In this document: in pieces, positions 34,620 through 44,032 of the stretch | Numbering within the stretch: the first letter of the stretch is position 1 | Layout: each line of letters starts with the position of its first letter | From: JAABTH01 sp964492615 | GTDB taxonomy: Bacteria > Bacillota > Dethiobacteria > DTU022 | Length of the DNA stretch: 64,000 nt | Assembly (NCBI GenBank): GCA_964492615.1 | Contig: CAZBKZ010000002.1 | Coordinates: forward strand, 90,373-154,372 | Reading direction: 5' to 3' | Translations under genes and position numbers: made by a program | Notes under the pieces: model-generated | The model's input: the letters and a program-made list of their open reading frames with translations, nothing else | What the model was told of the DNA's origin: nothing | Database searches by the model: none

Positions 34620-36104
34620 ATGAGTCCAATTCACTTTCCGCGACTTTCGGCAGAAGAAGCGGCATCTATGATAGAACACGGACAAACAGTTGCTTTCAGC
34701 GGTTTTACCCCTGCAGGGTCAGCAAAAGCTCTCCCCAGGGCGCTTGCCCGTTACGCGAAGGAAGTTCACGCCAGGGGCGAGCAGTTTAAAATCAATGTCT
34801 TAACCGGGGCGTCTACCGGCCGTTTGGATGATTTACTGGCAGAGGCAGAAGCTGTTGCCTGGCGCGCTCCCTACCAGTCATCAAAAGTTATGCGTCAGCA
34901 GATCAACAAGCAAAATATCGAGTTTACCGATATGCATTTATCTCACCTGCCGCAGGCAGTTCAGTTCGGTTTTCTCGGAAATGTAGATTGGGCAGTTGTT
35001 GAAGCAGCTGAAATTACTTCAGACGGTAGAATATACCTTTCAACTTCGATCGGTGCATCACCAACTTTTTTAAATTGTGCTGAAAAGGTGATCATTGAAT
35101 TGAACCGTTATCATTCAGTCAGGTTAAGCGAAATGGCTGATGTTACTTTGCTACCCAAACCGCCGCACAGGAGCCCCATTCCCATCTACGATCCTCTCAA
35201 TAAAATTGGGTTTCCTTATGCAATGGTTGATCCTTCTAAAATCGTTGCAGTAATCGATAACAATGAACCGGATGGGATGGCGCCTTTAAATGAACCCGAC
35301 GAAGTCAGCCGTAAGATTGCTCACCAGGTTGTCGACTTCCTGCTTGAAGAACAGAGGGCGGGAAGAATACCACCCGAGTTTTTACCTCTCCAGGCCGGGG
35401 TTGGTAATATTGCCAATGCAGTAATGTCCTGCCTGGGCGATGACCCGGATATTCCTGCTTTCATGATGTATACAGAGGTTTTCCAGGATGCTCTGATTGA
35501 CTTGATGGAACAGGGTAAACTAGTTGGAGCGAGTACTACCAGTTTGACTGTTTCTGATGACAACCTGCAGCGAATCTATAACAACATGGATTTTTTTACT
35601 CCGCGAATTGTCTTGCGCCCACAGGAACTTTCCAATAACCCGGGGGTAATCAGAAGGCTTGGGGTTATTGCCCTGAATACATGTCTTGAGTTTGACCTGA
35701 ATGGTCACGCTAACTCTACTCATGTCTGCGGAACAGACCTGGTAAACGGTATCGGGGGCAGTGGTGATTTTATGCGTAACTCTTACCTTTCCATATTCAT
35801 GTCCCCCTCATCGGTAAAGGATGGACGTATTTCAACAATTGTGCCCATGGTTACTCATGCTGACCACAATGAGCACTCTATTCAGGTATTTGTAACCGAG
35901 CAGGGATTGGCTGATTTGCGTGGTCTGGGACCAAAAGAAAAATCGAAAACAATCATTGAAAAATGTGCCCATCCTGATTATCGCGATTACCTGATGCGTT
36001 ATCTTACAGATTCACCTTCGGGCCACATCAACCATAACCTGAAGGATGTGTTTAACCTGCACACCAGCCTGATGGAAAAAGGAACTATGAAATTCTGGGA
36101 ATAG
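34620..36104 (+). CDS. Acetyl-CoA hydrolase/transferase family protein (succinate or acetate CoA-transferase type)
   Basis: A 494-residue family I CoA-transferase. It shows TVAFSGFTPAGSAKALPRAL near the N-terminus, LQAGVGNIANAV in the CoA-binding part and a YTEVFQDALIDLM segment whose Glu is the expected acyl-enzyme residue. The length and the C-terminal GSGDFMRNSYLSIFM match succinate:acetate CoA-transferases (Cat1/SCACT). It would move CoA between acyl-CoA and acetate or succinate for energy-conserving acid formation. AGGAGG lies seven bases upstream of the ATG. The strong palindrome at 34489 suggests specific transcriptional control. Confidence 0.9.
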   Translation: MSPIHFPRLSAEEAASMIEHGQTVAFSGFTPAGSAKALPRALARYAKEVHARGEQFKINVLTGASTGRLDDLLAEAEAVAWRAPYQSSKVMRQQINKQNIEFTDMHLSHLPQAVQFGFLGNVDWAVVEAAEITSDGRIYLSTSIGASPTFLNCAEKVIIELNRYHSVRLSEMADVTLLPKPPHRSPIPIYDPLNKIGFPYAMVDPSKIVAVIDNNEPDGMAPLNEPDEVSRKIAHQVVDFLLEEQRAGRIPPEFLPLQAGVGNIANAVMSCLGDDPDIPAFMMYTEVFQDALIDLMEQGKLVGASTTSLTVSDDNLQRIYNNMDFFTPRIVLRPQELSNNPGVIRRLGVIALNTCLEFDLNGHANSTHVCGTDLVNGIGGSGDFMRNSYLSIFMSPSSVKDGRISTIVPMVTHADHNEHSIQVFVTEQGLADLRGLGPKEKSKTIIEKCAHPDYRDYLMRYLTDSPSGHINHNLKDVFNLHTSLMEKGTMKFWE

Positions 36105-36204
36105 TGATAATTAACTCGGGAGAGTGTGTTTATGTTGTGGCTGTTAAAGTTTGTTTCTGAGCCGGAAATAAACAGGCAGAAAGACTGGCCGAACGGTTTT
36201 TGAT

Positions 36205-36250
36205 AATACTGGGCCGGAAAAAGGTTAGTGCCTTTATCCGGCCCAGTATT
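36205..36250 (+). other. Long hairpin in the leader of the XdhC-family gene
   Basis: AATACTGGGCCGGA (36205-36218) pairs perfectly with TCCGGCCCAGTATT (36237-36250), and the inner AAAAGG/CCTTT extends the stem. No T run follows in either direction, so it is not a standard terminator. It sits 20 bases before the start codon and could affect translation or RNA stability. Confidence 0.5.
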
Positions 36251-36270
36251 GTTGGAAGGGGAGGGGTGTA

Positions 36271-37329
36271 ATGTCCTGTTATACTAATTTAAAAAAATTG
36301 GTTGATAAAGGTTTCGGGGCTGTGCTGATTACTGTCCTTAAGGGGGGGCATGATAATAACCTGTCCGGAAAAAAAATTTTGTTAAGCGGTGGAGAAATTG
36401 TCTATAACAACCTTGATCGTCAGATATCTGATTCAATAATTAATGAATTTCAAAGTCAGCTTACCAGCAAAGCTAACGGCATTTTTAATTTAACTACAGC
36501 CGCTCAGGATGACTTTGAATTGTTTGTTCATGTTTATGAACAGATACCGCGGTTGCTTATTTTCGGCGGAGGGCATGTAGGTGCCGCGATCTGCCGTATA
36601 GCAGAACATCTTGATTTTGAGATTATTATTGTAGATGACCGCCAGGCATTTTCCGGCAAAAAAAATCATCCGCAGGCGCATAGAAGCATTTGTGAAAGCT
36701 TTGATCAGGCATTTGATCTTCTCAGGCCCGGTCCTTCAGATTATTTAATTATAGTAACCCGCGGCCATCAACATGATTTGCTTTGTCTGAAAAAATCGCT
36801 AGCTTATCAAACTGCTTACCTTGGCATGATCGGAAGCAGAAAAAGAGTCAGGGGCCAGCTTGAAGCTCTTGAGTTGGCCGGATACTCTCCCGAGCGCCTG
36901 GCAGCGGTACACACCCCGATAGGTCTCGATATCGGCGCCGTTACTGAGCCGGAAATTGCCATTAGCATCCTGGCTGAGATAATTCAGGTCAGACGCAGTT
37001 TGGGTAAGGATGAAAGTTACAAACCGGAAGTGCTTGAAGAACTGACGATGATAGAGAATAAGAATAAGAGAGCTGTTTTGGCAACCATTATTAAAACCGA
37101 CGGTTCAACCCCGAGAAAAACCGGCTCACAAATGATTATTGCAGCTGATGGTTCGACAACGGGTACTATCGGTGGAGGATTCTGCGAAGGCGCTGTAATC
37201 AAGGAAGCGCTGTTTTGCCTGGAAAGTGAGCTTTCAAAAAGATTGTATTATAATTTAACTGCTGATACGGCTGCTGAAGAAGGTATGGCCTGTGGAGGAA
37301 CAATGGAGGTTTATCTCGAATTATTATAA
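36271..37329 (+). CDS. XdhC/CoxI family protein with C-terminal XdhC_CoxI domain
   Basis: A 352-residue protein of the family that helps insert or sulfurate the molybdenum cofactor of xanthine-dehydrogenase-type enzymes. The middle (about 90-235) is the XdhC Rossmann domain (RLLIFGGGHVGAAICRIAEH, YLGMIGSRKRV). The C-terminus (about 255-352) is an XdhC_CoxI domain (GSTPRKTGSQMI, GTIGGGFCEGAVI, GMACGGTMEVYLE). The first 85 residues look like a degenerate first copy of that domain, without its Cys. Usual XdhC has the order CoxI then Rossmann. No molybdenum hydroxylase is in the window. GGAAGGGGAGGGG precedes the ATG. Confidence 0.85.
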   Translation: MSCYTNLKKLVDKGFGAVLITVLKGGHDNNLSGKKILLSGGEIVYNNLDRQISDSIINEFQSQLTSKANGIFNLTTAAQDDFELFVHVYEQIPRLLIFGGGHVGAAICRIAEHLDFEIIIVDDRQAFSGKKNHPQAHRSICESFDQAFDLLRPGPSDYLIIVTRGHQHDLLCLKKSLAYQTAYLGMIGSRKRVRGQLEALELAGYSPERLAAVHTPIGLDIGAVTEPEIAISILAEIIQVRRSLGKDESYKPEVLEELTMIENKNKRAVLATIIKTDGSTPRKTGSQMIIAADGSTTGTIGGGFCEGAVIKEALFCLESELSKRLYYNLTADTAAEEGMACGGTMEVYLELL

Positions 37330-37384
37330 TGATGAATAATGAGAATCTACTATAGTTTTATAATTTACCGGGGGTATATTAATA

Positions 37385-39370
37385 ATGAAATTTAACAATG
37401 GAATTAAAAAGTTCATATTTTGTCTTCTGATCATTGCTGTATTTTTTTTACCCGCCAGTATATATGCTGCCGACGATGAATTGTTGCTGACCGTATTACA
37501 TACAAACGACGAGCATGGGGCGGTGATCCCGCACTCGCCAACAGTTGACTTTCACCCGACCAGGCAAAATCCAACCCGGGGCGGGTATGCCCGTTTGGCT
37601 ACGGCTGTTAAGGAAATAAGGCAGGAGAATGAGATACAGGGTATTCCCCTGCTCTTGCTTTCAGCCGGTGATTATATCGGTGGTTCTCCTTACAGCTGGC
37701 TCGTGCCCCGTGGGTACGCGCTTGAACTTAAGCTTAAGCAGATGATTGGTTACGACGCCGTAACCATTGGCAATCACGAATATGATTATGGACCGGACAC
37801 TTTAGCTGAATATTATCGGGAAGCCGGTTATCCTGATGCTCATGAAGAGACAGTTATTCTAGCCTCAAACACAGTTGCACCTGCCGATCATCCCCTGGCG
37901 GCAGAAGGCCTTTACAAGGAGAATAAAATTTTTGTAACGGATAACGGTTTGAAAATTGGAGTATTCGGTTTGATTGGCAAACAGGCCATATCATACACAA
38001 CGGCTAACGATCCTGTCACATTTACCGATCAGCATGAAGCTGCTGCTGCAATGACAGAAAAAATGCTCGAACAGGGAGCAGATCTAATCATTGCCATTAC
38101 CCACTCCAGGGTGGAAGAAGATATAGAGCTGGCCAAAGCTGTTCCCGGAATTGACCTGATAGTAGGAGGGCATTGTCATACTGCCCTGGAAGAACCGATT
38201 ATTGAGAATGATACTGTTATCGTTCAGACTGGATCACTACTCAATTATCTCGGTCGGGTTGACTTGGCTTATAATCCTTCAACCGGGGCGGTACGCCTGC
38301 TCAATAACGAAAAAGGGTTGCCCTATCTCATTCCGCTTGATTATCAATATTCTCTTGATCCGGAAATTAACGCAGTCATCGAAGAATATACCGCAATATT
38401 AAACGAGCTGATTGCCTTAAAAACAGGGGGCTATTTTAATGATGTTCTTGAACCAGTGATGCTTTCGGAATTTGAGATTCCCAACTATCCTCCGCTCCAG
38501 GAATCATCCTTTGGAAACTTTGTTGCTGATGCGATGAGACTTATAACAGAAGAAAAAACCGGGCAAAAAGCTGATTTTGCGATACAGGCCAATGGTTCTA
38601 TACGCGGTAGTGTTACGCCGGGCACCATGCCTCATTCCCTGGGCCAGGTTTCTGTATATGACCTGGCTGAGTTAATCGGACTGGGTGTTGGAGGAGACGG
38701 ATATGCAGGTTATTCTTTAGTTGCCGCCTACCTGACTGGTGAAGAAATATTCAGGGCTCTTGAGGTCGCCGCCCTGCTGCCGGAAATGATGGGGGATACC
38801 TTTTTCCTCCAGTTTTCCGGGCTTCGTTACAAATATAACCCCCGAAATGCAATCCTTTTTACAGTGCCATTTCTTGATCTGCCGCTGCCCACTACCAGGG
38901 CGGTGATCAGTGCCGAACGCTATACGGGTGAAGGACGGCAGGGTGCTGATGATGATCTCTACGTGCCAATTGAAAGGGGCGATGAGGAACTATACTGTCT
39001 GGTAACCGACTCATATATCCTCTCGTTTCTACCCATGGTCGGTGAGATGCTGCCTTCACTTGACATAGTTTTAAAAGACCGAAACGGAAATCCCGTAGAC
39101 CAGGACAATCTTGACAGCCTTGTTGTTAAGGTTGATGGCCAGGAATTAAAAGTATGGGCGGCTGTTCTTGAATATGCGGCATCACAGCCTGTCGGAGAAT
39201 CGGGGCTTCCTGAAGCTGATTCTTATTATGCAACAACTTCGGGAAGAATTAATCCTCAATGGACGGTACCCTACCTGTTCTGGTTGTTGCTGATGCTCGC
39301 GGTTATCGTATTTCTAATTGCCTTGTTAGTGAGACGCATAAAAAGAAAAAGAGAAATGAATGTCCGCTGA
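37385..39370 (+). CDS. Membrane-anchored 5'-nucleotidase / UshA-family metallophosphoesterase
   Basis: A 661-residue exported phosphoesterase. A signal peptide (to about residue 28, IYAADD) precedes the catalytic metallophosphatase domain with LTVLHTNDEHG, SAGDYIGGSPYS, GNHEYDYG and GGHCHT. The C-terminal 5'-nucleotidase substrate domain (about 355-590) has ANGSIRGSV. A C-terminal hydrophobic helix followed by a basic tail (ALLVRRIKRKRE) anchors it in the membrane. It should hydrolyse extracellular nucleotides or cyclic nucleotides for salvage. It is alone, with no obvious operon partner. Confidence 0.92.
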   Translation: MKFNNGIKKFIFCLLIIAVFFLPASIYAADDELLLTVLHTNDEHGAVIPHSPTVDFHPTRQNPTRGGYARLATAVKEIRQENEIQGIPLLLLSAGDYIGGSPYSWLVPRGYALELKLKQMIGYDAVTIGNHEYDYGPDTLAEYYREAGYPDAHEETVILASNTVAPADHPLAAEGLYKENKIFVTDNGLKIGVFGLIGKQAISYTTANDPVTFTDQHEAAAAMTEKMLEQGADLIIAITHSRVEEDIELAKAVPGIDLIVGGHCHTALEEPIIENDTVIVQTGSLLNYLGRVDLAYNPSTGAVRLLNNEKGLPYLIPLDYQYSLDPEINAVIEEYTAILNELIALKTGGYFNDVLEPVMLSEFEIPNYPPLQESSFGNFVADAMRLITEEKTGQKADFAIQANGSIRGSVTPGTMPHSLGQVSVYDLAELIGLGVGGDGYAGYSLVAAYLTGEEIFRALEVAALLPEMMGDTFFLQFSGLRYKYNPRNAILFTVPFLDLPLPTTRAVISAERYTGEGRQGADDDLYVPIERGDEELYCLVTDSYILSFLPMVGEMLPSLDIVLKDRNGNPVDQDNLDSLVVKVDGQELKVWAAVLEYAASQPVGESGLPEADSYYATTSGRINPQWTVPYLFWLLLMLAVIVFLIALLVRRIKRKREMNVR

Positions 39371-39422
39371 ACCATTTATTTGTTATTGAATGAGTGATCT
39401 AGAGGTTAGGAGATGGTGATTT

Positions 39423-40283
39423 ATGGAACCGATGGCCTGGATTAATGGTCATATTACCCGCCTGGCAGAAGCTACGGTATCCCTCGAAGACAGGGGTTAC
39501 CTACTTGGCGATGGGGTATATGAAGTTATCAGGGTTTATGACGGATTTTCTTTTTATTTTCAAGCCCACCTGGATCGACTGCACAGAAGTGCGGAAGCAA
39601 TCAGGATTGCTTTGCCTTACTCTGATAAAGAGATCAGGGATGCAACCAAAAAGCTTCTTGAAAAGAGCGGTTACAGTGATGCTTATATTTACATGCAGGT
39701 TACCAGAGGCCGTGCCAGAAGAGATCATCTTTTCCCTGATCAGGCTGAACCCCAGATGGTAATTTATGTCCGACCGCTTGATCCGCTTTTGCCGGTTAAC
39801 AAGGTTAAGCCTGTTCCGTCAATTACCTTGCCTGACCAGCGTTGGTTGAACTGCCATATAAAAACTATTAACCTTCTGCCGAATCTTCTGGCCAGGCAGA
39901 AAGCTTACGAAGCGGGAGCTGCAGAGGCAATAATGTACCGTCAGGATAATACTATTACCGAAGGTACAAGGTCGAATGTATTTGCTGTTATTAACGGAAT
40001 TGTCCGTACCCATCCGGAAACTAACCTGATTCTTTCAGGGGTTTCAAGGAATATCGTGATTAGCATAATGAAGGATAAACATGTGGCATTTGCTGAAGAA
40101 CCGTTTACCAGGGAAGAACTTAGCAAGGCGTCCGAAGTATGGATAACCTCGACCTCACTGGAAGTATGCCCGGTAAGTAATGTCGACAATAACAGTATAG
40201 GGGATAAGCTGCCCGGGCCGATAACTGCTTCGTTAATGAATGAATTCAGAAACGAAATATCCCGGTTTAGTCGGGAGGCGTAA
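39423..40283 (+). CDS. Class IV aminotransferase (D-amino-acid transaminase-like)
   Basis: A 286-residue fold-type IV PLP enzyme. It shows DRGYLLGDGVYEVIRVYDG, VTRGRARRDHLFP, the Schiff-base Lys in CHIKTINLLPNLLARQKA and ITEGTRSNVFAV. The RGRARRDH and IKTINLLPN segments are closer to D-alanine aminotransferase (Dat) than to IlvE or PabC. It would make D-glutamate or D-alanine for the cell wall. The start is ATG 39423 with TTAGGAGA upstream; ATG 39432 is a less likely alternative. It opens a run of closely spaced genes reaching tatC. Confidence 0.85.
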   Translation: MEPMAWINGHITRLAEATVSLEDRGYLLGDGVYEVIRVYDGFSFYFQAHLDRLHRSAEAIRIALPYSDKEIRDATKKLLEKSGYSDAYIYMQVTRGRARRDHLFPDQAEPQMVIYVRPLDPLLPVNKVKPVPSITLPDQRWLNCHIKTINLLPNLLARQKAYEAGAAEAIMYRQDNTITEGTRSNVFAVINGIVRTHPETNLILSGVSRNIVISIMKDKHVAFAEEPFTREELSKASEVWITSTSLEVCPVSNVDNNSIGDKLPGPITASLMNEFRNEISRFSREA

Positions 40284-40286
40284 TTG

Positions 40287-41405
40287 ATGCTGCAGGTTAA
40301 AAATATAATTTCTTATATAGAAGAATTGGCCCCTCTATCCCTGGCTTTACCAGGGGATCCGGTCGGACTGCAGTTGGGTGATCCTGAAATGGAAGTAAAC
40401 AGGATACTTGTTGCCCTGGATCCGGATCCCGGTTCGGTTCAGGAAGCGCTCGGTGAGGGGGTTGAAATGCTGGTAACCCATCACCCACTTTTTTTTGAAA
40501 AGCTTGCTTCAATAAATGAACAAGAACCTGCCGGGGCTTTGGTTTCTGAAGCAATAAGGAACAGATTGAATATTTACAGTGCTCATACTAACTTTGACAT
40601 TACTGCCAATGGTGTATCCTGCCAGCTGGCAAGAACCCTCGGATTCCCTTTGGAGCAAGCAGCTGTGATCGATGAAACATGCAGGGAAGAATTTTTAAAA
40701 TTGGTTGTTTTTATCCCTGGAGGCTATGAGGATAAAGTTCGGCAAGCTTTAACCGAAGCCGGGGCAGGTAAGATGGGAAACTACAGCAGTTGTACCTTTC
40801 AGACAAAAGGTTGTGGAACTTTTATCCCCGGTGATGAGGCAGCACCCTATATCGGACATAAGGGAAAGTTGGAAAAAGTTGAAGAGATTCGCATGGAAAC
40901 TATCTTGCCGGCATCGCTCAGGCACGATGTAACCAGAGCCCTCCTTGATACCCACCCTTACGAAGAGGTGGCCTATGATTTATACCCTCTTGAGCTGGAT
41001 GGCATTCCGGCAGGCCTGGGACTGTTTTTAACCCTCAAAGAGCCGGTTTCAATTGAAAGTATAATCAACAGGTGTCGTGAGAGGCTGCCCGGTTGTTCAC
41101 CCCGCTGCCAGGCTTCGGGAAATAAAATTGTTTCCAGGATTGCCCTTTGTGGTGGAAGCGGCGGTTCCCTGATACAAAAGGTAGCCCGGCTGGGCGCTGA
41201 ATTATACATATCAGGAGATTTCCGTTACCATGAATTACTGCAGGCCGGAAGTTACGGACTTGCCCTGCTCGATGCAGGGCATGCTCCAACTGAAATGCCC
41301 GGGGTCACTTATTTATGCGAGTATATAAAAAAGTGTATTAAGGTGGGTAATCATAAAGCAGAGGTATTTATGCGTTTTGCCGTTTCGGAAAAATGGCAGT
41401 CTTGA
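40287..41405 (+). CDS. Nif3-like dinuclear metal-center protein
   Basis: A 372-residue member of the Nif3/YqfO family (GTP cyclohydrolase I type 2 homologs). The metal-binding parts are seen at LVTHHPLFF and YSAHTNFD in the N-terminal half and LDAGHAPTEM in the C-terminal half. Between them is the CutA-like insert (about 130-235, FIPGGYEDKVRQAL and DTHPYEEVAYDLYPL) typical of the longer Firmicutes form. The biochemical function is not settled. The start overlaps the end of the aminotransferase region with a 3-base gap; GGGAGG lies six bases upstream. A terminator follows. Confidence 0.92.
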   Translation: MLQVKNIISYIEELAPLSLALPGDPVGLQLGDPEMEVNRILVALDPDPGSVQEALGEGVEMLVTHHPLFFEKLASINEQEPAGALVSEAIRNRLNIYSAHTNFDITANGVSCQLARTLGFPLEQAAVIDETCREEFLKLVVFIPGGYEDKVRQALTEAGAGKMGNYSSCTFQTKGCGTFIPGDEAAPYIGHKGKLEKVEEIRMETILPASLRHDVTRALLDTHPYEEVAYDLYPLELDGIPAGLGLFLTLKEPVSIESIINRCRERLPGCSPRCQASGNKIVSRIALCGGSGGSLIQKVARLGAELYISGDFRYHELLQAGSYGLALLDAGHAPTEMPGVTYLCEYIKKCIKVGNHKAEVFMRFAVSEKWQS

Positions 41406-41435
41406 AAGAGCAGGTTATACCTGCTCTTTTTTCTT
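41405..41435 (+). terminator. Terminator after the Nif3-like gene
   Basis: An 11-bp perfect stem, AAAGAGCAGGT at 41405-41415 and its complement at 41419-41429, with a 3-base loop and a following T run. Confidence 0.82.
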
Positions 41436-41464
41436 ATAAATTAAGCGGGGAAGGGTGATAATCT

Positions 41465-42181
41465 ATGCAGCTTAAGTTGCTGTGGGAACTACAGAAAATG
41501 GACTTAACCATTGCTTCAATGCGCAGGACTATTGAGGAGGCGCCTGGAAACAGCGGAATCGATCAAAATAGCGAAAACCTGACATTACTTAAAGATAAAC
41601 TGTCAGCTTTGCAGATCACTTTTAAGGAAGACCGTAAAAAACAGCGTGATTTGGAAATGAAAATCCAAAAAATAGTTGATGATCGCAAAGAACTTTATGA
41701 CGGAATGTATAGTGGAAAAACAAGTGCTAAAGAGCTGGAACAGATGCAGAAAAAAATGGAAATGCTATCCGAAGAGAAAAAGAAACTTGAAGACCAACTT
41801 ATCACCCTGATGGAGTCGGTTGAAGAACTGGAAGATTCAATAAGTACAATTAATAATGAAGTTAAAGAAGCTGATCTTGAGCTGCATAAGAAACAGAAAA
41901 AGCTTGAAGCAGAACTGGCCCAGTATAATGAAGAACTTGCTGCACTGGAAAGTATAAGAGAAAAAAAAGCAGTAGATATAGAACCACAATTTTTACAGCG
42001 ATATGAAGTTCTTGCTGCTAAACACGGGGGGCAGGCGCTGGCCCTTGTTGAGAACAATATATGCGGTGGTTGCAGGGTTTTCATTTCTTCCGGGCTGTAT
42101 GGTCGTCTTTACAAGCAGGATGCTTTGGTGTATTGTGAGAATTGTGGGCGTTTGTTGTTTAAGCTTGAAGACCCGCAATAA
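41465..42181 (+). CDS. Zinc-ribbon coiled-coil protein (CT398-like)
   Basis: A 238-residue protein. Residues about 25-175 form a long charged coiled coil. The C-terminus is a C4 zinc ribbon, CGGC and CENC separated by about 20 residues. This matches the C4-type zinc-ribbon family of Chlamydia CT398, a putative scaffold linked there to secretion and sigma-54 factors. The gene often sits next to nif3 in Firmicutes, as here. The function is unknown. Confidence 0.88.
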   Translation: MQLKLLWELQKMDLTIASMRRTIEEAPGNSGIDQNSENLTLLKDKLSALQITFKEDRKKQRDLEMKIQKIVDDRKELYDGMYSGKTSAKELEQMQKKMEMLSEEKKKLEDQLITLMESVEELEDSISTINNEVKEADLELHKKQKKLEAELAQYNEELAALESIREKKAVDIEPQFLQRYEVLAAKHGGQALALVENNICGGCRVFISSGLYGRLYKQDALVYCENCGRLLFKLEDPQ

Positions 42182-42213
42182 CTGAACAAAAGTATTAACC
42201 CGGGGGGATTTTT

Positions 42214-43038
42214 TTGGCAGCTAAAAAAGTTACTGTGAAAAACTTAAAAAAACAGCGCTGGGCGGTGATAGTTGCTGCTGTGCTGGCGCTTGGCATGATT
42301 GTTTCACTGGTAGGTTCTTTTATTATCCAGGCTGTGGGTGGCGGAGATCCGCTTTTACCTGAGCAACAGATTAATCAGCAGGCTGAGCCGCAGCCTGAAG
42401 ACTACCTCGATTACTACAGATCAGAGGTTGAACGTCTTGATGAATATCTGGCCGGAAACGAACCGACTGAGGCTATTCTACTTGAGCAGATAAACAATTA
42501 TCGCTACTTAGGCTTTATTCAACAGATGTTTTTTGAAGATGAAGAGGCATTCGAGAGCAGCCAAGAGAGTATTTCGTCCCTTCTCGATACTCTGGTAGAA
42601 ATTGCTCCGGGAAATGCTGAATATCGTTATGAATTAATCGGTAACTATATCGATACAGGTGCTGACGAGGAAGCAATAAAAACTGAAATTGTAGTATTGC
42701 TTGACCTATTGCATGAAGAATTCAACCCGAGAGTTCACCTGGCCCTGGTTAACCTGCTTGCTTCAAATGGTTATGAAGAAATGGTGGTTGCCGAGGTAGA
42801 GTGGCTTGAAAACCTTTTGAATGCAAAATATGAGTCAGGTGAAGCTGATAATGAAGAAAGCTTTTATTACGCCCTTCTTATCGGCGAATATCTTGAAAAA
42901 CGCGATGATGCAATGAAGATCCTGAAGGAAATTTTACAGGATGAACCTGAAGACAGCATGATTTACCAGGATGCAGCCAGTTATCTTGATTACCTGGAGA
43001 CTGATTCTGCAGAGGTAGAAGAGTTGCCTGACCAGTAA
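42214..43038 (+). CDS. Membrane-anchored TPR-like protein
   Basis: A 274-residue protein. An N-terminal basic stretch (KNLKKQRW) is followed by one membrane helix (about 17-40). The remaining 220 residues are acidic, helical and TPR-like, for example ALVNLLASNGYEEMVVAEVEWLE and YALLIGEYLEKRDDAMKILKEIL. The start is TTG with GGGGGGAT upstream. It precedes tatC by 22 bases, so a role in assembly or quality control of exported proteins is possible, but no specific function is recognised. Confidence 0.7.
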   Translation: MAAKKVTVKNLKKQRWAVIVAAVLALGMIVSLVGSFIIQAVGGGDPLLPEQQINQQAEPQPEDYLDYYRSEVERLDEYLAGNEPTEAILLEQINNYRYLGFIQQMFFEDEEAFESSQESISSLLDTLVEIAPGNAEYRYELIGNYIDTGADEEAIKTEIVVLLDLLHEEFNPRVHLALVNLLASNGYEEMVVAEVEWLENLLNAKYESGEADNEESFYYALLIGEYLEKRDDAMKILKEILQDEPEDSMIYQDAASYLDYLETDSAEVEELPDQ

Positions 43039-43060
43039 TTGCAGGAAGGAATCATTCCTA

Positions 43061-43828
43061 GTGCCCATTGAAAGAGAGAACCTGGTAAGCCTGTTTGAAG
43101 ATCTGCGAAAACGCTTAATTATAATCGTGGCGGTAATATTTGTACTGGCCATTGCAAGTTTTGCTTTTAGCGATCAGATCAGGCATTTTTTACTTCTTCC
43201 CGCAGATATGGCTTATGAGGGTATAGCTGAACAGGGTATAGATCTACAGCTGATTTTTTTAACGCCCTCCGAAGCCTTGTTGGCTAACCTGCGTTTAGCC
43301 TTTATTACTGCCGCTGCGGTAGCGTTACCGGTCATTCTTTATCAGCTTGTGGCCCTTTTAATGACCATAACTGGAAGGCGGGCTAAGAGCAGGGCTTTCA
43401 TATTGACTATAATCATGTATCTTCTTTTTACTGCCGGTTTTGCATTTGCTTATTATGTGGTGCTTCCTTTTGCTCTTAACTTTTTTATCGGGTTTTCATC
43501 CGCTGATCTGGTTCCCAATTTCAGTTTTGCCCGCTATATATCTTTTGTAACCACCTTTATTTTTTCTTTCGGCCTGGTTTTTCAAATGCCCGTGGTTTTC
43601 TGGTTTCTCGGCAGCCTGGGAGTTATTGACCCCACTTTTTTACGTCGCAACAGAAAATATGCCCTTTTAATAATTATAATATGTGCCGCAGTAATAACAC
43701 CTCCGGATATTTTTTCGCAGGTTTTAATGGCTGTGCCCCTGATGCTGTTGTATGAATTAGGTATTTTCATGGTTTACCTGGCCAGGAGGAAGAGTAAAAC
43801 AGCAGTTAATTGCGAGGATCAGGGATGA
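43061..43828 (+). CDS. tatC: Sec-independent protein translocase TatC
   Basis: A 255-residue membrane protein with six hydrophobic segments. It starts with the family cytoplasmic helix FEDLRKRLI and contains ALLANLRLAF, ALPVILYQLVAL and the late signature ITPPDIFSQVLMAVPLMLLYE. TatC recognises twin-arginine signal peptides of folded, often cofactor-bearing proteins. The start is GTG with GGAAGGA upstream. The usual TatA/TatB gene is not adjacent. A terminator follows. Confidence 0.93.
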   Translation: MPIERENLVSLFEDLRKRLIIIVAVIFVLAIASFAFSDQIRHFLLLPADMAYEGIAEQGIDLQLIFLTPSEALLANLRLAFITAAAVALPVILYQLVALLMTITGRRAKSRAFILTIIMYLLFTAGFAFAYYVVLPFALNFFIGFSSADLVPNFSFARYISFVTTFIFSFGLVFQMPVVFWFLGSLGVIDPTFLRRNRKYALLIIIICAAVITPPDIFSQVLMAVPLMLLYELGIFMVYLARRKSKTAVNCEDQG

Positions 43829-43881
43829 GTGTTTAGCGATACTTTAAAAACAGCAACCAGTTAAAAACGAAAAAAATAAAT

Positions 43882-43918
43882 GCTAACACAAACAAGTAAT
43901 GATGTGTTGGCTTTTTTG
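43882..43918 (+). terminator. Terminator after tatC
   Basis: GCTAACACA (43882-43890) pairs with TGTGTTGGC (43903-43911, one G-T), followed by TTTTTT. Confidence 0.75.
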
Positions 43919-44032
43919 TTGTTCTGCCAGCAGGTGAAACATCCTGATATGTAGAATGCTGGAATAAAGCTTAACCACCCTGTTTTGACTATATATAGCG
44001 AAGAAAAGAATAGCAGCTAAAAGGGGTAGCAG

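Noticed and set aside
36205..36250. Hairpin as terminator of the CoA-transferase gene
   Set aside because: No T run follows on either strand; kept only as an unexplained leader structure.
43061..43828. Search for an adjacent tatA to pair with tatC
   Set aside because: Neither neighbour has the short amphipathic TatA/B pattern; the partner must be elsewhere.
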